A DNA stretch of 64,000 nucleotides, taken from Geomonas silvestris. GTDB lineage: Bacteria > Desulfobacterota > Desulfuromonadia > Geobacterales > Geobacteraceae. Both the position numbers and the translations under genes were made by a program. The notes under the pieces are model-generated. The model searched no databases, was not told the DNA's origin, and saw nothing but the letters and a program-made list of their open reading frames with translations. The DNA lies in contig NZ_BLXX01000008.1 of NCBI RefSeq assembly GCF_014193515.1, forward strand, positions 62,001 through 126,000. Reading direction: 5' to 3'. Below, piece after piece: positions 1 to 10,769 of the stretch; position 1 is the first letter of the stretch; every line of letters starts with the position of its first letter.

Positions 1-616
1 AGGTCACCTGCTTCGGACGGTGCACCGGGTGGCACTTCAAGCAGGTGGAGTACTCCTGGCCCTGGAAGTGCGGCTTGTGGCACTCGGCGCAGGACGGCTT
101 GTAGCCGTGCTTGGTGTGGTGGCACTTGTCGCAGGAGAAGCTGCCGTGCTTGCTCGGGAACTTGACAATCTCTTGCTTCTCTTCCGCGTGGCAGGTGGCG
201 CAGGAGTTGGTCAGGCGCGGGGTGGTCGCCACGACGCGCGGGGTGTGCGGGTTGGTGTGGCAGGAGGAGCAGTCCTTGTTGGCCGGGCCGTGGATGTCCG
301 TGTGGCAGGAAGCGCACTTGGGCATCAGCTCGTCGTAGTTGGCCTTCTTCGGGTTGTAGGCGTGGAAGGACTTGTGGCAGTCCTGGCAGGCGAAGCGGTG
401 CTTGCCCCCCTTCTCCTTCAGGTTCCCGAACTGGGCGTTGTGGCACTGGGCACACTGGGCGGGGGCGAGCGGTGCCGGAGCCGTGGCGTACATCTCGGTG
501 TTCACCGGTATTTCGACGGTGGCAACCTTGGCCGCAAAGGACGTGGCAGCCACGAGCAGCAGGGCAACCACTAACAGGGACAGACGCCCCAGCGCGAGAC
601 ACTCTCTCTTCTTCAT
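1..616 (-). CDS. Multihaem c-type cytochrome, 3' end outside window
   Basis: Periplasmic electron-transfer protein. Reading the minus strand from ATG 616 gives a signal peptide (MKKRE, then a Leu/Val-rich core ending near AATSFA) followed by eight CxxCH haem-attachment motifs inside the window: CAQCH, CQDCH, CASCH, CSSCH, CATCH, CDKCH, CAECH and CLKCH. The frame is still open at base 1, so more haems may follow. A GGAGGAGAG ribosome site precedes the start. The spacing of about 15-25 residues between motifs is typical of Geobacter multihaem cytochromes used in extracellular or respiratory electron transfer. The exact family cannot be decided from this fragment. The plus-strand ORFs over this stretch are shadows. 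Confidence 0.9.
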   Translation of the reverse strand, partial: MKKRECLALGRLSLLVVALLLVAATSFAAKVATVEIPVNTEMYATAPAPLAPAQCAQCHNAQFGNLKEKGGKHRFACQDCHKSFHAYNPKKANYDELMPKCASCHTDIHGPANKDCSSCHTNPHTPRVVATTPRLTNSCATCHAEEKQEIVKFPSKHGSFSCDKCHHTKHGYKPSCAECHKPHFQGQEYSTCLKCHPVHRPKQVT

Positions 617-661
617 CTCTCCTCCAGATTTATTACAGAATTCATTCCAACTCGATTGGTC

Positions 662-691
662 TTAATACTACCTAACCGAAGCTTCTGTCAA
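662..691 (-). promoter_or_regulatory. Sigma-70-type promoter for the cytochrome gene
   Basis: On the minus strand a perfect -35 TTGACA (691-686) is followed by 18 bases and a -10 TATTAA (667-662). Transcription would start about 40 bases before the cytochrome ATG at 616. Confidence 0.55.
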
Positions 692-706
692 GAGAGATGT
701 GTAAAC

Positions 707-1606
707 TTAAAGGCGGTTTAGGTCTTCGTGGGGCTCGTCGGAAGGGTTGATATGGATCATCACGTCCCCCACATTCGAGAAGCGCTCGAAGATGCGCTCC
801 TTGACGCGGGTCGCGATGTCGTGGGAGCGCTTGACGGTCATCTCGGGATCCATGTCGAGCTTCAAATCGACGATGAGGAACTGCCCAGAGCGGCGCGCCC
901 TGATCTCGTGCACCCGGTCCACCCCCTCGGTCGCCGCGGCGAGCGCCGCGATCTCGGCGACCTCCTCGGTCGCGGGCTGGCCGTCCATCAGTTCGTGCGC
1001 CGAGATCCGGAACCCCTGGAAGCCGATGTGCAGGATGAAGAACGAGGTGAGCCCGGCGGCGATGGGGTCCATGATCCCGACCCCGAAGAAGGCCCCCCCC
1101 ACGCCGACCAGGGTGGCGATCGAGGTGAGGGCATCCTTGCGATGGTCCTTGGCGATGGCCAAAAGCGCCGGGCTCCCCAGCGCGCCGCCGACCTGCACGG
1201 AGTAGCGGTAGAGCGCCTCCTTGATGACGATGGTGAGGGCGGCGGCGATAACCGCGATCAGCCGGGGATCCTGGTACCTGGCGTCCAGGATGGTGTGCGC
1301 CGCGCCGTAGAGGATCCAAAGGCCGGTGGCGCAGATGATGACCGCAACAAAGACCGCGGCCAGGCTCTCCACCTTGCCGTGGCCGTAGGGGTGGTCGGCG
1401 TCGAAGGGCTTGCGCCCCATCTTGAGCGCGACGAGGGTGAGCACGATCCCGACGAAGTCGCAGGCGCTCTCCACGCCGTCGGCGAAGACCGCCTCGGAAC
1501 GGCCGAAGTGGCCGGCGGCCAGTTTCAGCACCATGAGCCAGGCGTTGATCCAGAAACCGATCTTGATGACCCGGTCCGCCCTGTTGAAGCGCTCCCCTCT
1601 CTGCAC
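707..1606 (-). CDS. Cation diffusion facilitator (CDF) metal transporter
   Basis: A 299-residue inner-membrane exporter of divalent metals (Zn, Co, Fe or Mn; not decidable here), driven by proton exchange. The N-terminal half holds the transmembrane helices. The paired DGVESACDF (TM2) and HPYGHGK loop plus the later DALTSIATL segment are the family signature; the HxxxD/DxxxD acidic and His residues bind the transported metal. The C-terminal cytoplasmic domain (VDRVHEIRARRSGQFLIVDLKLDMDP region, then SHDIATRVKERI) is the ferredoxin-like CDF dimerisation domain ending with MIHINPS. It starts 4 bases after the recJ stop, so it is co-transcribed with recJ. Length matches FieF-type members. Confidence 0.9.
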   Translation of the reverse strand: MQRGERFNRADRVIKIGFWINAWLMVLKLAAGHFGRSEAVFADGVESACDFVGIVLTLVALKMGRKPFDADHPYGHGKVESLAAVFVAVIICATGLWILYGAAHTILDARYQDPRLIAVIAAALTIVIKEALYRYSVQVGGALGSPALLAIAKDHRKDALTSIATLVGVGGAFFGVGIMDPIAAGLTSFFILHIGFQGFRISAHELMDGQPATEEVAEIAALAAATEGVDRVHEIRARRSGQFLIVDLKLDMDPEMTVKRSHDIATRVKERIFERFSNVGDVMIHINPSDEPHEDLNRL

Positions 1607-1609
1607 GAA

Positions 1610-3319
1610 TCAACCCTCCAGGCGCAGATCCTTGACGGTGAGCTGCAGCGAGCTCTTCCCGTTCCAGACGTTGATCCCCGGCGTACACAAAAGATCCACC
1701 CGCCCCCCGGTCACCTCTTTTTCGGCAAGGCCAAAGCCGATGGCGTCGAAACTCCGCCCCCCGAGGGAGATCTGGAGCTTTAGGTGCCCACCCTTGAGCA
1801 CCCGGCTGGAAGAGACCGCGGCACCGCGCACCAAGAAGAGCGGCTCAGGGTTCGCCATGCCGAAGGGGCGCATCCGCTCCAGTTCCTCGACCAGCGACTC
1901 GGTGATCTCGCCGGCGCCGATCTCGGCATCGTAGGAGATGCAGGGGACCAGGGCGTCACCGTCGAGCACGCTCGAGGCGGCCTCGTCGAACTTAAGCGCG
2001 AAGCGCTCCAGCTCCTCCTGGGCGATGGAGAGCCCGGCGGCATGGCTGTGGCCGCCGTAGCGCAACAGGTGCCCCGCACAGCTCTTGATGGCGTCCAAAA
2101 GGTGAAACCGGGAGATGCTGCGCCCCGAACCGCGCCCGGTGCCGTCCTCAAAGGCGAACAGGATCACCGGACGGTGGAAAAGCTCGGCGATGCGCGAGGC
2201 GACGATGCCGATGACCCCGGGGTGCCAGAGTTCCGAGCCGAGCACGATGCTCTTTCTCCCCCGGCAGGCCCCCTCGTCGAGCATGCTGCGCGCCTCCTCC
2301 AGGGTGGCCCGCTCCAGGGCCTGGCGCTCTGCGTTCGCCTCGTCGAGCGCCCGCGCGATCTCGCGCGCCCGGACAGGGTCCTCGGTGAGCAGAAGCTCCA
2401 GCCCGAGCGCGGCGTCCTCGAGCCGCCCGGCCGCGTTGATGCGCGGTGCGAGCCGGAAGCCGACCGCGCCGCACCCCACCTCGCCGGTAACCCCGGCGAC
2501 CTCTTTGAGCGCCTGGATCCCCGGGCGGTTCGCGGTCCCCAGCTGCTTCAGGCCGTAGCTTGCCAGGATTCGGTTCACCCCGAGGAGCGGGACCACGTCG
2601 GCGATGGTGCCGAGAGCCACCAGGTCGAGGTAGTCGCGCAGGTCGGGCTGGCCGGCGCCGAAGCGGCCGGCGGCACGCAGCCGCGCCCTGAGGGCGATCA
2701 GCAGGTGGAAGGCGACCCCTACCCCGGCCAGCGACTTGAAGGGGTAGCGGCAATCCGGCAAAAGCGGGTTCACGATGGCAAAGGCGTCGGGGAGCCGCTC
2801 CGGCGGCGAGTGGTGGTCGGTTACGATGAGGTCGATCCCGAGCTCGCGGCAAAGCTCGGCCTCGGCCAGCGCCGTGATGCCGCAATCAACGGTGATGAGG
2901 ATCCGCGCCCCCCGGTCGCAGGCGGCGCGCACCCCCTGCTCGGAGAGGCCGTACCCCTCGGAGAGCCGCTTCGGGATGTAGTGGAAACAGTCGATCCCCA
3001 CGCTGCGGAAAAAGGAGATGAGCAGCGCGGTCGAGGTGACGCCGTCCACGTCGTAGTCGCCGTGCACGCAGACCCGCTCGCCGCGCTCGAGGGCCGACTC
3101 GAGGCGCTCGGCGCTCTCGGCCACCCCTTTGAGGAGCTGGGGGTCGTGCAGGTTATTGAGGGTGGGGCTTAGATAGCTGCCGGCGGCGTCGGGATCGCCG
3201 ATACCGCGGTTGGCGATGAGGCGCGCGGTAAGTGGGGCGAACCCCGCGCGGGAGAGCGCCTCAAGTGCGGCGGGGTCGGCCTCGCGCTCGCGCCAGGTGC
3301 GTTGGGTGATAGGTTGCAT
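1610..3319 (-). CDS. recJ: Single-stranded-DNA-specific exonuclease RecJ
   Basis: 5'-3' exonuclease on single-stranded DNA, acting in RecF-pathway recombination, mismatch repair and base-excision repair. The DHH phosphoesterase core is plain: HGDYDVDG near residue 86, VTDHHSPP (DHH motif) near 165, and in the DHHA1 half GSGRS and GGHSHAAG. A C-terminal OB-like domain follows. I place the start at ATG 3319 (MQPITQRTW), which has a GAGGG element upstream and gives 569 residues, close to the family's usual 560-580; the longer open frame to 3391 adds 24 residues without resemblance to RecJ. The downstream CDF gene follows after 4 bases. Confidence 0.95.
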   Translation of the reverse strand: MQPITQRTWREREADPAALEALSRAGFAPLTARLIANRGIGDPDAAGSYLSPTLNNLHDPQLLKGVAESAERLESALERGERVCVHGDYDVDGVTSTALLISFFRSVGIDCFHYIPKRLSEGYGLSEQGVRAACDRGARILITVDCGITALAEAELCRELGIDLIVTDHHSPPERLPDAFAIVNPLLPDCRYPFKSLAGVGVAFHLLIALRARLRAAGRFGAGQPDLRDYLDLVALGTIADVVPLLGVNRILASYGLKQLGTANRPGIQALKEVAGVTGEVGCGAVGFRLAPRINAAGRLEDAALGLELLLTEDPVRAREIARALDEANAERQALERATLEEARSMLDEGACRGRKSIVLGSELWHPGVIGIVASRIAELFHRPVILFAFEDGTGRGSGRSISRFHLLDAIKSCAGHLLRYGGHSHAAGLSIAQEELERFALKFDEAASSVLDGDALVPCISYDAEIGAGEITESLVEELERMRPFGMANPEPLFLVRGAAVSSSRVLKGGHLKLQISLGGRSFDAIGFGLAEKEVTGGRVDLLCTPGINVWNGKSSLQLTVKDLRLEG

Positions 3320-3475
3320 CAAGCCCTCGAAATCATGGAAGTACAGTCGTTCACGGGATCGGAAGCCCCCGACCCCGAGCAATAATACCACCTCGGGCCG
3401 GGGTTCCTAAGGGAAAAATCGGGCAAGGAGGGAAGCTGTCGGAGCTGGGGCGGCAGTTGTGCCAGGTTCAGCCAC

Positions 3476-3506
3476 AAAAAAAGAACCCGCCGGAGCGGGT
3501 TCTTTT
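3476..3506 (-). terminator. Rho-independent terminator after the secDF-TPR operon
   Basis: AAGAACCCGC / GCGGGTTCTT stem with a CGGA loop, flanked by A-run on the left and T-run on the right, so it can stop transcription in both directions. It lies just after the TPR gene stop. Confidence 0.85.
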
Positions 3507-3530
3507 GGTCACTGCATAAGGTTCAGCCTG

Positions 3531-4079
3531 CTACTTCATGCCGGCCATGTCGGCCTTGATCTGCTGGGCCGTCGGGCTCGTGGAGTCGAACTGGAGGTAC
3601 TTGGTCCAGATCTCCCGCGCCTTTTCCGGCTGCTTCAGGTCCTGGAAGTAGACGACCCCCAGGTTGTAGAGGCTCTGCAGGTGCTTCGGGTCCTTCTGCT
3701 GTGCCTTCTCGAAGTTGGCGATCGCCTTGTCGTACCACCCCACCTTGCGGTACATGATCCCCTGATCGGTGAGGACGTTCACGTTGTTGGGCTCGATTTC
3801 CAGCACCTTCGAGTAGGCGTTGATCGCCTTCTGGGCCTGGTCGGTATCGAAGTAGTCGTTGCCGAGCTGGGCCCAGACCTGGGCGTTCTTCGGATCCCGC
3901 GCCACGATCTTCTCGGCCTCGGCGATGCGCCGCTGGTAGTCGGTCGGGGTGCCGGCGCCCTGCGGCACGGCGACGTTGGCAGGAAGGTCCTTGTTGCCAG
4001 CGATGTTGAAGATCAGGTATCCGCCCAGCAGACCCACGATCAGTGCTACCACTACGGTGAGGACGTTCTCCTTGTTCAA
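3531..4079 (-). CDS. Membrane-anchored TPR protein
   Basis: A 182-residue protein with an N-terminal signal anchor (VLTVVVALIVGLLGGYLIFNIAG, residues 6-28) and a periplasmic solenoid of about three to four tetratricopeptide repeats (NAQVWAQLGNDYFDTDQ, AINAYSKVLEIEPNNVN, AIANFEKAQQKDPKHLQ, SLYNLGVVYFQDLKQ). TPRs bind partner proteins. It is the last gene of the yajC-secD-secF run, 13 bases after secF, so a role near the Sec translocon is possible but is inference. The start is TTG, supported by a strong AAGGAGG seven bases upstream. Confidence 0.8.
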   Translation of the reverse strand: MNKENVLTVVVALIVGLLGGYLIFNIAGNKDLPANVAVPQGAGTPTDYQRRIAEAEKIVARDPKNAQVWAQLGNDYFDTDQAQKAINAYSKVLEIEPNNVNVLTDQGIMYRKVGWYDKAIANFEKAQQKDPKHLQSLYNLGVVYFQDLKQPEKAREIWTKYLQFDSTSPTAQQIKADMAGMK

Positions 4080-4092
4080 CTTGAGGCCTCCT

Positions 4093-5001
4093 TTATGCCT
4101 TAACTTCAGCCGGATTTTTTTCCCAAAGAGCCACGATCGGGCTCGCCACGAAGATCGAGGAGTAGGTACCGACCAGCACGCCGACCACCAGGGCGAAGGC
4201 GAAGTCGTGGATCACCTCGCCGCCGAAGGCGAACAGCGAGCAGGAGGCGAGGAAGGTGGTGAGCGAGGTCACGATGGTACGGGAGAGCACCTCGTTGATG
4301 GAGCGGTTGAAGATCGGGATGACCGGATCTTTCAGGCTCTTGTGCAGGTTTTCCCTGATGCGGTCGAAGACGACGACGGTGTCGGTGAGCGAGTAACCGG
4401 CGATGGTCAGGACGGCGGTGACCAAAAGGAGGTTCACCTCCTTGTGCATCAGGTAGAAGACCGCGATGATGGCCAGGACGTCGTGCAAGGTGGCGAGCAC
4501 GGCACCCACGCCGAACTTGAAGTCGAAGCGCCAGGCGATGTAGAGCACGATCCCCAGGAGCGAGAGCGCTACCGCCATCAGAGTGTCGCTCTTCAGCTTC
4601 TCACCGATGGAAGGGCCGATCTCGGTGGAGCTCTCCACCACGAAGGGGTTCGAGGCGAACTCTTTTTTCAAGGCGTCCTGGACGTGGTCGGCAACCTTCA
4701 CGTCACCGGTGGAGCTCTTGCGCATCTTGATCAGGAGCTTGTTGCCGTCGGTGATCTCCTGCAGGTCGACTTCCTTGATCCCCTCGCGGGCCAGGGCGTC
4801 GCGGGCGGCCTGGGTGGTGACCGGCTGGGTGAACTTGAGCTGCATCGAGGTACCGCCGGAGAAGTCGATACCCATGTTGGCGACGCCGCGGCTGATCTGG
4901 ATGATCCCGATGATGCCGATGATGGATATGATGCCGGAGATGATGAAGGAGATCTTCCTCATCCCGATGAAATCTATGTTGGTTTTTCCCAGAAGTTCCA
5001 T
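4093..5001 (-). CDS. secF: Protein translocase subunit SecF
   Basis: Inner-membrane partner of SecD; the SecDF complex uses the proton gradient to complete export of proteins through SecYEG. Six transmembrane segments are visible: one N-terminal (ISFIISGIISIIGIIGI) and five in the C-terminal half, with a periplasmic P1-like domain between them. Signature segments are GIDFSGGTSMQLKF and the VVVFDRIRENL motif after TM4 (GYSLTDTVVVFDRIRE). Length of 302 residues is typical. It follows secD by 14 bases in the same operon. Confidence 0.96.
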   Translation of the reverse strand: MELLGKTNIDFIGMRKISFIISGIISIIGIIGIIQISRGVANMGIDFSGGTSMQLKFTQPVTTQAARDALAREGIKEVDLQEITDGNKLLIKMRKSSTGDVKVADHVQDALKKEFASNPFVVESSTEIGPSIGEKLKSDTLMAVALSLLGIVLYIAWRFDFKFGVGAVLATLHDVLAIIAVFYLMHKEVNLLLVTAVLTIAGYSLTDTVVVFDRIRENLHKSLKDPVIPIFNRSINEVLSRTIVTSLTTFLASCSLFAFGGEVIHDFAFALVVGVLVGTYSSIFVASPIVALWEKNPAEVKA

Positions 5002-5015
5002 TGTCTCCCCCTTCC

Positions 5016-6617
5016 TTAAATGCTGAGTCTCTTCACGTGGACGCGATCAAGGAAGGCATCGAAGAGCACCCTCGTAGCCAACAGCGACGTGAACAGGTTG
5101 ATGATGATACCAAGGCTCAAGGAAACGGCGAAGCCCTTGACCGGACCGGTGCCGAACTGGAACAGCACGGCCGCGGTGATGAGCGCCGTCACGTGCGAGT
5201 CCATGATGGTCAAGAACGCCTTGTCGTAGCCGGCGTCGAGCGCCGCGTGCGGCGTCTTGCCGAGCCTCAGCTCTTCGCGGATCCTCTCGAAGATGAGCAC
5301 GTTGGAGTCGACGGACATACCGACCAAGAGGACGATAGCGGCGATGCCGGGGAGCGTAAGGGTAGCGCCCAGGGCGGCCAGGGCACCCATCAGGTAGACG
5401 ATGTTGAGGACCATGCCGAGGTTCGCGACCATGCCGGAGATCTTGTAGTAGATCCCCATGAAGATTACGACCAGGACCACGCCGATGAGACCGGCTACGA
5501 GCCCCTTCTTGATGGAATCGGCACCCAGGGAAGGTCCGACGGTGACGTTCTGCAGGATCTTGACCGGAGCCGGCAGCGAACCGGCGCGCAGGACGATGGC
5601 GAGGTCGGAGGCGTCCTTCTCGGTGAAGGAGCCGGAGATCTGCGCGGAACCGCCCGAGATCCTCTCGCGGATCACCGGAGCGGAGTAGACGTTGCTGTCC
5701 AGGACGATGGCGAAGCGCTTGCCCACGTTGGCGGCGGTCACCTGGTCGAAGAGGCGGGCACCGGTCGAGTTGAATTCGATCCCCACGTAGGGCTGGTTGT
5801 ACTGCGAGTCGATGCGCACCTGGGCGTCGGTCAGAAGCTCGCCGGTGATCATCGCCTTCTTCTTCACCACGAGCGGGGTCTCGGAGACGGCGCCGGTCTG
5901 CGGGTCGGTGCGCTTCTCGAAGAGGAGCTCGTCGTCCTCGGGGATGCTCCCGGGGCTCGCGGTGGCGGCGTTCACGTTCTCGTCCACGAGCTTGAACTCG
6001 AGGCGGGCGGTCTTGCCGATCAGCTCGATGGCGCGCTTGGGATCCTTGATGCCGGGGAGCTGCACCACGATGTGGTTGATCCCCTCGCGGGCGATGATCG
6101 GCTCGGAGACGCCGAACTGGTCGATCCTGTTGCGGATGGTCTCCAGCGCCTGGGCAACGGCGCGGTCCTTGCGCACCTGGGCCTCTTTCTCGTTCACCCT
6201 CAGCTGCAGGTTCACGAAGCCACCCTCGTCGACCAGCGGCAGGGTCTCGAGGTCCGGGTACTTCTTCTTGACCAGCTTGACCACCTCGTCGGCGGAGCCG
6301 CGATCGTACAGGGTAAGCTGCACCTTGTCGCCGCCCAGCTTCCCGATCTTCTTGAAGCGGAGGTTCTTCTGGGTGAGCGAGTCCTCAAGATCGGTGGCGA
6401 TCAGGTCCAGCGAGCCTTCCACCGCCTTCTGGGTCTCCACCTCCATCACCAGATGAGTACCCCCCTGCAGGTCGAGACCCAGGTGGATCTTGTCCTTGGG
6501 GAGCACACCGCCCCACCAGGAGGGGAGCGACGAAACCAGCGTCGGCGTCAGGTAAACCGCCGAGGCGACAATGAACAGTACAATCAGTGTGATGCGCCAG
6601 GTATAACCCTTGCTCAT
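5016..6617 (-). CDS. secD: Protein translocase subunit SecD
   Basis: Inner-membrane RND-type subunit of SecDF, which pulls exported proteins into the periplasm using proton flow. Seen: N-terminal TM (ITLIVLFIVASAVYLTPTLV), the D1 signature HLGLDLQGGTHLVMEV, a large periplasmic P1 domain with a DQFGVSEPIIAREG segment, and a C-terminal bundle with GMSVDSNVLIFERIREEL. At 533 residues it is a normal bacterial SecD. An AAAAGGAG site precedes ATG 6617. Order yajC-secD-secF is the common bacterial arrangement. Confidence 0.96.
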   Translation of the reverse strand: MSKGYTWRITLIVLFIVASAVYLTPTLVSSLPSWWGGVLPKDKIHLGLDLQGGTHLVMEVETQKAVEGSLDLIATDLEDSLTQKNLRFKKIGKLGGDKVQLTLYDRGSADEVVKLVKKKYPDLETLPLVDEGGFVNLQLRVNEKEAQVRKDRAVAQALETIRNRIDQFGVSEPIIAREGINHIVVQLPGIKDPKRAIELIGKTARLEFKLVDENVNAATASPGSIPEDDELLFEKRTDPQTGAVSETPLVVKKKAMITGELLTDAQVRIDSQYNQPYVGIEFNSTGARLFDQVTAANVGKRFAIVLDSNVYSAPVIRERISGGSAQISGSFTEKDASDLAIVLRAGSLPAPVKILQNVTVGPSLGADSIKKGLVAGLIGVVLVVIFMGIYYKISGMVANLGMVLNIVYLMGALAALGATLTLPGIAAIVLLVGMSVDSNVLIFERIREELRLGKTPHAALDAGYDKAFLTIMDSHVTALITAAVLFQFGTGPVKGFAVSLSLGIIINLFTSLLATRVLFDAFLDRVHVKRLSI

Positions 6618-6650
6618 GAGAAGCTCCTTTTCAGGGATAAAAAATCGATG

Positions 6651-6971
6651 CTAGTCCTGCTTGACCGAGGCGATGAACCCCTTGTTGTACTTGACGTTGA
6701 CGCCCGGTGCGATCTCCAGCATCACCGACTGGTCGTCGATGGAGGTGATCTTGCCGTGCATGCCGCCTGCGGTCACTACCTGGTCTCCCTTTTTGAGGGC
6801 GTCGAGCAGGGTACGGTGCTCCTTCGCCTTCTTCTGCTGGGGACGGATGAGCAGGAAGTAAAAGATGGCGAACATCAAGATGAGGGGGATCATCCCCTGG
6901 AACTGGGCCATCATGCCACCGCCGGCAGCACCGGCTGCGGGGGCCCCTTCTGCAAACGCCAAAGAAAACAT
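6651..6971 (-). CDS. yajC: Preprotein translocase accessory subunit YajC
   Basis: Small single-pass membrane protein of the SecDF-YajC complex. One hydrophobic helix (MIPLILMFAIFYFLLIRPQQKKAKEH) is followed by a cytoplasmic SH3-like part (LKKGDQVVTAGGMHGKITSID). The IRPQQKK junction is the family hallmark. Its 106 residues match the usual size. It has an AGGAGG ribosome site seven bases before ATG and heads the secDF operon. Confidence 0.94.
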   Translation of the reverse strand: MFSLAFAEGAPAAGAAGGGMMAQFQGMIPLILMFAIFYFLLIRPQQKKAKEHRTLLDALKKGDQVVTAGGMHGKITSIDDQSVMLEIAPGVNVKYNKGFIASVKQD

Positions 6972-7054
6972 GTTGTTACCTCCTGTTTTGGTTTCCCGTT
7001 AGTGCATTGAAAAATATGTCGCGATCCGGCTTGCAGCTGCAGGTGTGCGTTTTA

Positions 7055-7185
7055 AGCTGTGAGTCCTCCCTCCCCCCTGGCGGGGGAGGGTCGGGGTGAG
7101 GGGGAAGCTGAACACTGACGGTTCCGCCGCTGGCTCCTTCACCCACCCCCCTACCCCCGCCCGTCAAGGGAGGGGGAAAGGTGAG
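7055..7185. repeat. REP/BIME-like dispersed repeat, copy 1 (inverted orientation)
   Basis: A roughly 120-bp element with two GC-rich palindromes at its ends (CCCCCTGGCGGGGG and CCCCGCCCGTCAAGGGAGGGG types) around a less conserved middle containing GCTTCCCCCTCACCC. The same architecture occurs at 25523-25640 and 47550-47665 in the opposite orientation. It fills the space between yajC and tgt. Confidence 0.8.
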
Positions 7186-7220
7186 ACGTGCTTCTACGAG
7201 ATAGCGACGGGTCCCTGCCC

Positions 7221-8417
<1,197 letters not shown>

Positions 8418-8418
8418 C

Positions 8419-8447
8419 TATATAACGGGCGGCTCACACCGTGTCAA
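8419..8447 (-). promoter_or_regulatory. Sigma-70-type promoter for tgt
   Basis: Minus-strand -35 TTGACA (8447-8442), 17-base spacer, -10 TATATA (8424-8419). It indicates that tgt can be transcribed separately from queA. Confidence 0.6.
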
Positions 8448-8564
8448 TGCTGTAGACAGGACGATTCCGACAGGTTAAAGCCCTGCCCTCTCCCGTCGTT
8501 TCGCTAAACCTGCCGAAAGCCGCCTGTTTTCCCGGAGCGGCCCGAAGCGGAACCCGCCCCCGCC

Positions 8565-9590
8565 TCACCCGATGAACATGGCGTCGCCGTAACTGAAGAA
8601 GCGAAAGCGCCGCTCCACCGCTTCGCGGTAGGCGTTCAGCATGCGCTCCTTGCCGGCAAAGGCGCACACTAACATAAACAGGGTGGATTTGGGGAGATGA
8701 AAATTCGTTATCAGTGCATCGACGACCCGAAACCGGTAGCCGGGGAGGATGAAGATATCGGCTTCACGCTCGCCCGCCTCGAGTTCGCCCGAGGCCGCCG
8801 CATGCTCCAGCGCGCGGAGCGCCGTGGTCCCCAGGGCGATCACCCGCCCGCCCCGCTCCCGACAGCGCCGGATGGCCGCAGCGGTCTTTTCGGGGATCCG
8901 GTACCACTCGCGGTGCATGGTGTGCTGGGAAAGGTCCTCGACCCGGACCGGCATGAAGGTCCCCAGCCCCACGTGCAGGGTGAGCGGCTCGATCTCGGCA
9001 CCGGCGGCGCGGATCTGGTCCAAAAGCTCGGGGGTGAAGTGCAGGCCCGCGGTGGGTGCGGCAACGGCCCCCTTTTCCCGGGCGAACACGGTCTGGTAAC
9101 GCTCGCGGTCCTCCCCCTTGGGCTCACGCTTTATGTAGGGGGGAAGCGGCAGGCGCCCCACCGCGTCGAGCCACCCCCAGAAGTCGTCGGTCCCGGTGAA
9201 CCGGACCCGCCACTCGCCGTCGCCGCGCTCGAGGACGCTCGCCTTAACCCCCTCTTCCATGAGGATGCGGCAGCCGGCTCCGGGGCTCTTGGAGGCCTTC
9301 ACCAGGCAGCTCCAGACCTCCCCGTCCCCAGGAACCCGGCGCACCAGGAAGATCTCCACGGCGCCGCCGGTCTCCTTGCGCCCGAAGAGCCGGGCCGGGA
9401 TCACCCGGGTGTCGTTCACGACCAGAAGGTCGCCCGGGCGGATCAGGGAGGCGATGGAGGCGATTCCAAGCTCGCTCACGGCGCCGCTGGCGCGGCTGAC
9501 GGCCAAAAGCCGCGAAGCGTCGCGGCGCTCGGCCGGATGCTGGGCGATGAGCTCGGGGGGGAGGTGGTAGTCGAAATCGGAGAGCAGCAC
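8565..9590 (-). CDS. queA: S-adenosylmethionine:tRNA ribosyltransferase-isomerase
   Basis: Makes epoxyqueuosine by transferring and isomerising the ribosyl part of SAM onto preQ1 in tRNA. Family segments seen: [14 protein letters not shown] at the start, [64 protein letters not shown], and [15 protein letters not shown]. The GTG start at 9590 shares its G with the TAG stop of the upstream SpoIID-like gene, so the two are translationally linked. This gives 341 residues, normal for QueA; the longer open frame upstream is an overlap with the previous gene. Confidence 0.95.
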   Translation of the reverse strand: MLLSDFDYHLPPELIAQHPAERRDASRLLAVSRASGAVSELGIASIASLIRPGDLLVVNDTRVIPARLFGRKETGGAVEIFLVRRVPGDGEVWSCLVKASKSPGAGCRILMEEGVKASVLERGDGEWRVRFTGTDDFWGWLDAVGRLPLPPYIKREPKGEDRERYQTVFAREKGAVAAPTAGLHFTPELLDQIRAAGAEIEPLTLHVGLGTFMPVRVEDLSQHTMHREWYRIPEKTAAAIRRCRERGGRVIALGTTALRALEHAAASGELEAGEREADIFILPGYRFRVVDALITNFHLPKSTLFMLVCAFAGKERMLNAYREAVERRFRFFSYGDAMFIG

Positions 9591-10714
9591 TAGCGAGCGT
9601 CCCCCTTCGTGAGCGTCACGCCGGGGTAGTAGTAGGAGAGGATTTCGCGGTAGTTGAATCCGTCGCCGGCACGCTGCTTGGCGCCCCACTGGCAAAGGCC
9701 GACACCGTGGCCGCTCCCTACCCCGCTCACCAGGATATCGTCGCCGAAGCTTCTGATCTCGAAGTTGGTGCTCTTCACTGCGCCGTACCCGAGCGCCTTG
9801 CGAAAGGCGACGCCCGGGACCGCGACCCGGCCCCGCGCCGCGTAGGCGGCCACTTCCTGGACCCGGCCGCTGTCGTTGCGCCCGTTCACCCGCAGCTCCC
9901 TCAGTCCGGCGACCTGGTACCCCGCCGCGCGCAGAGCCGCCTCGGCCTTTTTCAGGGTGAGGTTCAGCTCCCAGCGCACCGGGTTGGCCTGTTGGCAGTA
10001 TTGGCAGGGGACGCCGCGCAGGTAGGGGATCGCAAGCCCCCAGACCCGCTCCGAGGACTCGGTGTGGCCGGCGCAGTTGGAATGGTAGAAGGCCTGGATC
10101 ACCTTCCCGTCGTAGGTCAAAAGCTCGCCGGCGGTCTCAGCCACCCCGCGCGCCGCCCGGCTGTCCTCGAGGTCGCACCCCTCGTAGACCTGGTCCATCA
10201 CGGTCGATTCCAGCTGGTAGGGGGCGCCGCGACGCGCCTGTTTCTGGTAGACGGCGTAGGTGCGGGCGATCACCGCCTGCGCCTTGATCGCCTCCATGGG
10301 CCAGGCCGAAGAGATCTCGCAGTTGATGAGCCCCACCAGGTACTCTTCCAGGGGGAGCTCGTTTACCACCAAAAGGCCGCGCTCGCCCGGCGTCACCTCG
10401 AGGAGCCCGCGGTACCCCTTGCCGTTCACCGTGACCCGTGCCGGCGCCGAAGCGATCAGCCCGGGAAGGCTTTTGCCGTTCACCAGGATGCCGTCCCTAC
10501 TCCGCTTCACCTCGAGCGGCATCTCCAGCCTGAGCGGGTACCCCTTGCTGTCGGTCAAAAGGATGCCGGTGCCGTCGATGCGCAGGGTCTCGACCCCCTT
10601 GACGAGTGCTACCCTGACGGTCTCCGGCCTAAGCGCCGCTGAACTTCCGGCGGCAACCAGACACAAAACCAGTATGAGAAACAACCTGAAACAGTTCATC
10701 GATCCCGCGTGCAC
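9590..10714 (-). CDS. SpoIID/LytB-domain cell-wall protein
   Basis: Predicted secreted peptidoglycan enzyme or amidase enhancer; SpoIID proteins are lytic transglycosylases acting on denuded glycan. A signal peptide ([18 protein letters not shown]) leads to the SpoIID domain: [35 protein letters not shown] (the catalytic Glu in the E-I/M-S-W region), [17 protein letters not shown] and [12 protein letters not shown]. Start GTG 10714 has AAGGAAGG eight bases upstream; ATG 10699 is the alternative and keeps the signal peptide. No sporulation genes are nearby, and such proteins are common in non-sporulating Geobacter relatives. It overlaps queA by one base. Confidence 0.85.
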   Translation of the reverse strand: MHAGSMNCFRLFLILVLCLVAAGSSAALRPETVRVALVKGVETLRIDGTGILLTDSKGYPLRLEMPLEVKRSRDGILVNGKSLPGLIASAPARVTVNGKGYRGLLEVTPGERGLLVVNELPLEEYLVGLINCEISSAWPMEAIKAQAVIARTYAVYQKQARRGAPYQLESTVMDQVYEGCDLEDSRAARGVAETAGELLTYDGKVIQAFYHSNCAGHTESSERVWGLAIPYLRGVPCQYCQQANPVRWELNLTLKKAEAALRAAGYQVAGLRELRVNGRNDSGRVQEVAAYAARGRVAVPGVAFRKALGYGAVKSTNFEIRSFGDDILVSGVGSGHGVGLCQWGAKQRAGDGFNYREILSYYYPGVTLTKGDAR

Positions 10715-10739
10715 CAGTTTCCTTCCTTAAAGCCTCAAC

Positions 10740-10769
10740 TATAAACCATGGAACAGCGTGCAAAGTCAA
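10740..10769 (-). promoter_or_regulatory. Putative promoter for the SpoIID-queA unit
   Basis: Minus-strand TTGACT (10769-10764), 18 bases, TTTATA (10745-10740). The rest of the 315-bp divergent region (10715-11029) holds a GC-rich leader with a perfect 8-bp stem, GGCGCCGG at 10935-10942 against CCGGCGCC at 10957-10964. Confidence 0.4.
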